This document shows, piece after piece, positions 36,640 through 38,738 of a stretch of DNA of 38,738 bases (position 1 is the first letter of the stretch; each line of letters opens with the position of its first letter). The stretch comes from a virus, in IMG/VR virus record IMGVR_UViG_3300035698_017387, positions 1 through 38,738 of that record. One strand, given 5' to 3'. The translations under genes and the position numbers were made by a program. A model generated the notes under the pieces. The model worked only from the letters and a program-made list of their open reading frames with translations, did no database searches and had not been told where the DNA came from.

Positions 36640-38225
36640 AGACTCAGGATCCCCCGTTGCTCGTAGACTGATCCGTCCGGTTGGCCCCTATGTCGGATCG
36701 CCCGGTCGAGGCCCATTATCCCCGCGACCATACCGTCGATTTTTTCCCGACTCTTGAGCTTGTTTGGTTTGACGTTGCCGGCCGCGTCCTGGGTTACGAC
36801 CATATTATCGGCCATCCATCTTAAAACCTTATGCCCGCCGTGAGCGAGTTTGTTATCTAAAGTCAGCCTGAGGAGCTCGCTTGTCGGTTGGCTCATAGAG
36901 GCGAACCCCTGGCCAAACCCGATCATTTCAAAGCCGGCGCCCTCCAATTGTCTTGACACCTGAAAAGCACCCCACCGGTCAAAGGCGATCTCGCGAATAT
37001 TGAAACGGTCGCCCAGGGCGATCACGTCGGCGACGATCTGATCAAAGTCTATGACGTTTCCCTCAGTCGCCGTGATCAAGCCCTCACGGACCCAAAGATC
37101 ATAGGGAACCCGATCGCGCCGCGCGCGTTCGATCATGTTTTCCTCTGGTATCCAGAAATGAGGTAACCAGAAAAACCGCTCAGCCTCATCGCCCTCGCTT
37201 GCAAAGGTCAGGACAAAACTCGCAATATCATAGGTCGAGGCCAGGTCCAGGCCGCCATAACACTTTGCACCCTCGAGCAGTCCCTCGGCCATTGGCGCCC
37301 CGCACTTGTCCCAATCCGCCATTGGTAACCACCGGCTATCCTGTTGCGTCCAGACGTCCAAATGTAACCTTAAAAACGTATTGAGATACGCTGGCGTTAA
37401 AGCCGCCTTGCGGGCCTGGGCCGCCATGTAATCAGGTTTAACCGAGATCCCAAAATTTGGGTTGGCCTGGGCCCAAGCCTCAGGTTTTGTCCAATAGTCT
37501 GGATCCTCGGCGAGCTCCTCCTCATCTACGGCGGCGATATAGGCGAAAAAAGACTCATCCTCGACAATACCGGCCAGGACCTGGCGCGCCCGTTCGTGAT
37601 ACTCCCAACAAATCGACTCGCGATCAAATCCGGCCGTCGTAATCAAAACCGTTAACGGTTGGCGCCTGGCGCCCGTCGAGGTCGTCAAAACGTCGACCAA
37701 ATCACGGTTTGGCTGAGCGTGTAGCTCATCCACAACTACCCCGTGAGCGTTTAGGCCGTGTTTGGTATAGGCCTCGGCCGATAGCACCTTATAAGAGCTC
37801 GACGTCGCCGGCGCCACGATGGATCGTTTATAGACTCGGGCCTCACGGTCCAGGGCCGGCGAGGCCTTGACCATATCCTTTGCAAGACTATGGACGATCG
37901 CCGCCTGATCCCGATCCGCGGCCGCGCTGTAAACCTCGGCGCCTGGCTCGCCATCGGCAAAGAGCAGATAAAGAGCGATCCCGGCCGCGATCGAGCTCTT
38001 GCCGTTTTTCCTCGGGATCTCGATATAGGCCTCGCGATATCGCCGCGAGCCGTCGGCCTTTTTCCAGCCAAAGATCGGCTCGATAATTTCGGTTTTTTGC
38101 CAGCCCGCGAGCTCAAAAGGCCGGCCGGCCCACTCGCCTTTGATATGAACCAGGACCCGCGCGAAAAAATTGACAACGCGATCGGCGGCCTCCTGGTCAA
38201 AGTAGAACTCGGGCGCCTTTGTCAT
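36636..38225 (-). CDS. terL: Terminase large subunit
   Basis: A 529-residue HK97-type terminase large subunit. The ATPase domain has Walker A PRKNGKSS (about residues 71-78) and Walker B GVVVDELH (162-169). The nuclease domain begins near CYGGLDLASTYD, whose Asp is a metal ligand. ATG overlaps the terS stop (TAATG). It packages DNA into proheads and cuts it, with terS and probably the HNH protein. Confidence 0.95.
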   Translation of the reverse strand: MTKAPEFYFDQEAADRVVNFFARVLVHIKGEWAGRPFELAGWQKTEIIEPIFGWKKADGSRRYREAYIEIPRKNGKSSIAAGIALYLLFADGEPGAEVYSAAADRDQAAIVHSLAKDMVKASPALDREARVYKRSIVAPATSSSYKVLSAEAYTKHGLNAHGVVVDELHAQPNRDLVDVLTTSTGARRQPLTVLITTAGFDRESICWEYHERARQVLAGIVEDESFFAYIAAVDEEELAEDPDYWTKPEAWAQANPNFGISVKPDYMAAQARKAALTPAYLNTFLRLHLDVWTQQDSRWLPMADWDKCGAPMAEGLLEGAKCYGGLDLASTYDIASFVLTFASEGDEAERFFWLPHFWIPEENMIERARRDRVPYDLWVREGLITATEGNVIDFDQIVADVIALGDRFNIREIAFDRWGAFQVSRQLEGAGFEMIGFGQGFASMSQPTSELLRLTLDNKLAHGGHKVLRWMADNMVVTQDAAGNVKPNKLKSREKIDGMVAGIMGLDRAIRHRGQPDGSVYEQRGILSL

Positions 38226-38692
38226 TATCTCGCCTTGCCCGTCAGGATATCGGCGAGAGTCGGCTCGGGCCGATCCGCGATCTTGACCCGCGAGCGTGAG
38301 CTCGGCGTCAAACCGAACTCGACGGCCATTTTAGCGCAATCCTGAGCCGCTCGGTTGGCCACGGCGCGCCATGGATTCTGAATCAGGTTGCCTTTATCCG
38401 TTTCGATCACGTCACCCCGGACCCGGACCTCGAGCTCAGCCTCGATCCATCGGCCCCAAGCCTGGCAATACATCGCCAGGGCCGCCCGGTCGACCTCAGT
38501 ATATAGGCCGGCCTCGAGGAGCAGTTTGACCAACCGGCGCCATTCCCTCTTTGCCTCGTGGTTAAGAACCCGCGGCGCGTAGGGAACCGAGGCCGGCACC
38601 CTGGGCGCCGCCTCGTTTTCTGGCAAAGGTCGTTTGCCTGGGTTGCCCTCGAGCTCTTTAACGGCCGTCGGCTTTGGTTTTCGACCCCTCAC
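38225..38692 (-). CDS. terS: Terminase small subunit, P27-like
   Basis: A 155-residue P27-family terminase small subunit. It opens with MRGRKPKPTAVKELEGNPGK, the family's hallmark basic start (GNPGKRPLPENE), followed by helices (AKREWRRLVKLLLEAGLYTE, MYCQAWGRWIEAE) and ends with a short basic tail. GTG start at 38692 with GGGGGG 8-9 bases upstream. It recognises the packaging site. Being at the right end, it would follow the HNH gene at the left end on a circular map. Confidence 0.92.
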   Translation of the reverse strand: MRGRKPKPTAVKELEGNPGKRPLPENEAAPRVPASVPYAPRVLNHEAKREWRRLVKLLLEAGLYTEVDRAALAMYCQAWGRWIEAELEVRVRGDVIETDKGNLIQNPWRAVANRAAQDCAKMAVEFGLTPSSRSRVKIADRPEPTLADILTGKAR

Positions 38693-38738
38693 GGCGCCAA
38701 CCCCCCGATAATCAATTTCGCGACCGCGCGCGCATCAC
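38693..38738. other. Right end of the window, possible part of the packaging (cos) region
   Basis: These 46 bases upstream of terS, with 1-36, would form the HNH-terS gap (about 80 bases) on a circular map. Cos sites of HNH-encoding phages often lie near here. I see G/C-rich tracts (a C6 run and CGCGCGCG-type sequence) but no clear overhang or repeat, so this is only a location to check. Confidence 0.3.

Overview
The window looks like the complete genome of a temperate siphovirus with HK97-type capsid genes, cut open between an HNH endonuclease gene (left end) and terS (right end). HNH, terS and terL are normally neighbours in such phages, so the map is most easily read as circular or circularly permuted; this is inferred from gene order only. 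The DNA is GC-rich. A Pro/Thr-repeat surface protein with an LPxTG-like anchor, and a beta-sandwich type I associate with Anaerolineae/Chloroflexi, hint at a Chloroflexi-like host. That assignment is weak.

Layout. (1) 37-1816, minus strand: HNH endonuclease, two small membrane proteins (holin candidates), a small HTH protein and a secreted RlpA-like double-psi beta-barrel protein (lysis candidate). (2) 1911-4512, minus strand: lysogeny block with large serine integrase, a two-TM protein, a small unknown and an XRE repressor. (3) 4513-4664: divergent switch region with a consensus sigma70 promoter (TTGACA, 17 bp, TATAAT) for the rightward operon. (4) 4665-15697, plus strand: early operon of about 21 genes with stop/start overlaps and strong Shine-Dalgarno sites. 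It starts with a ribbon-helix-helix protein and ends with a PD-(D/E)XK nuclease-like protein, a replication initiator joining a DnaA domain I-like module to a winged helix, an origin-like intergenic region and a 790-residue ParB-family protein. (5) 15698-15815: a 16-bp palindrome and a strong bidirectional terminator between the converging operons. (6) 15816-38692, minus strand: the late operon, read right to left as terS, terL, a two-TM protein, a portal-MuF fusion, protease, major capsid protein, two small head proteins, a lipoprotein, a CHAT/caspase-like peptidase candidate, three accessory virion-like proteins including a LamG-like lectin, connector and tail-completion proteins, a methyltransferase and glycosyltransferase, tail tube, a tail chaperone pair joined by -1 frameshifting, tape measure, tail tip, fibers and a wall-anchored repeat protein.

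How it works together. The repressor and RHH protein probably set the lysis/lysogeny switch. The early operon encodes no recognisable polymerase, helicase, primase or recombinase, so replication probably relies on the DnaA-like initiator recruiting host machinery at the origin at 13183-13320. The ParB-like protein, with no ParA, may act on the palindromes at 15699 and 32434. The late operon builds a long-tailed virion.

Most worth following up: the CHAT-like peptidase in the head operon, the ParB/palindrome pair, the initiator and its origin, the element repeated at 15771 and 31475, and the hairpins that precede two paralogous early genes. No stretch over 300 bases lacks a gene. I saw no tRNA, rRNA, insertion sequence or CRISPR array.
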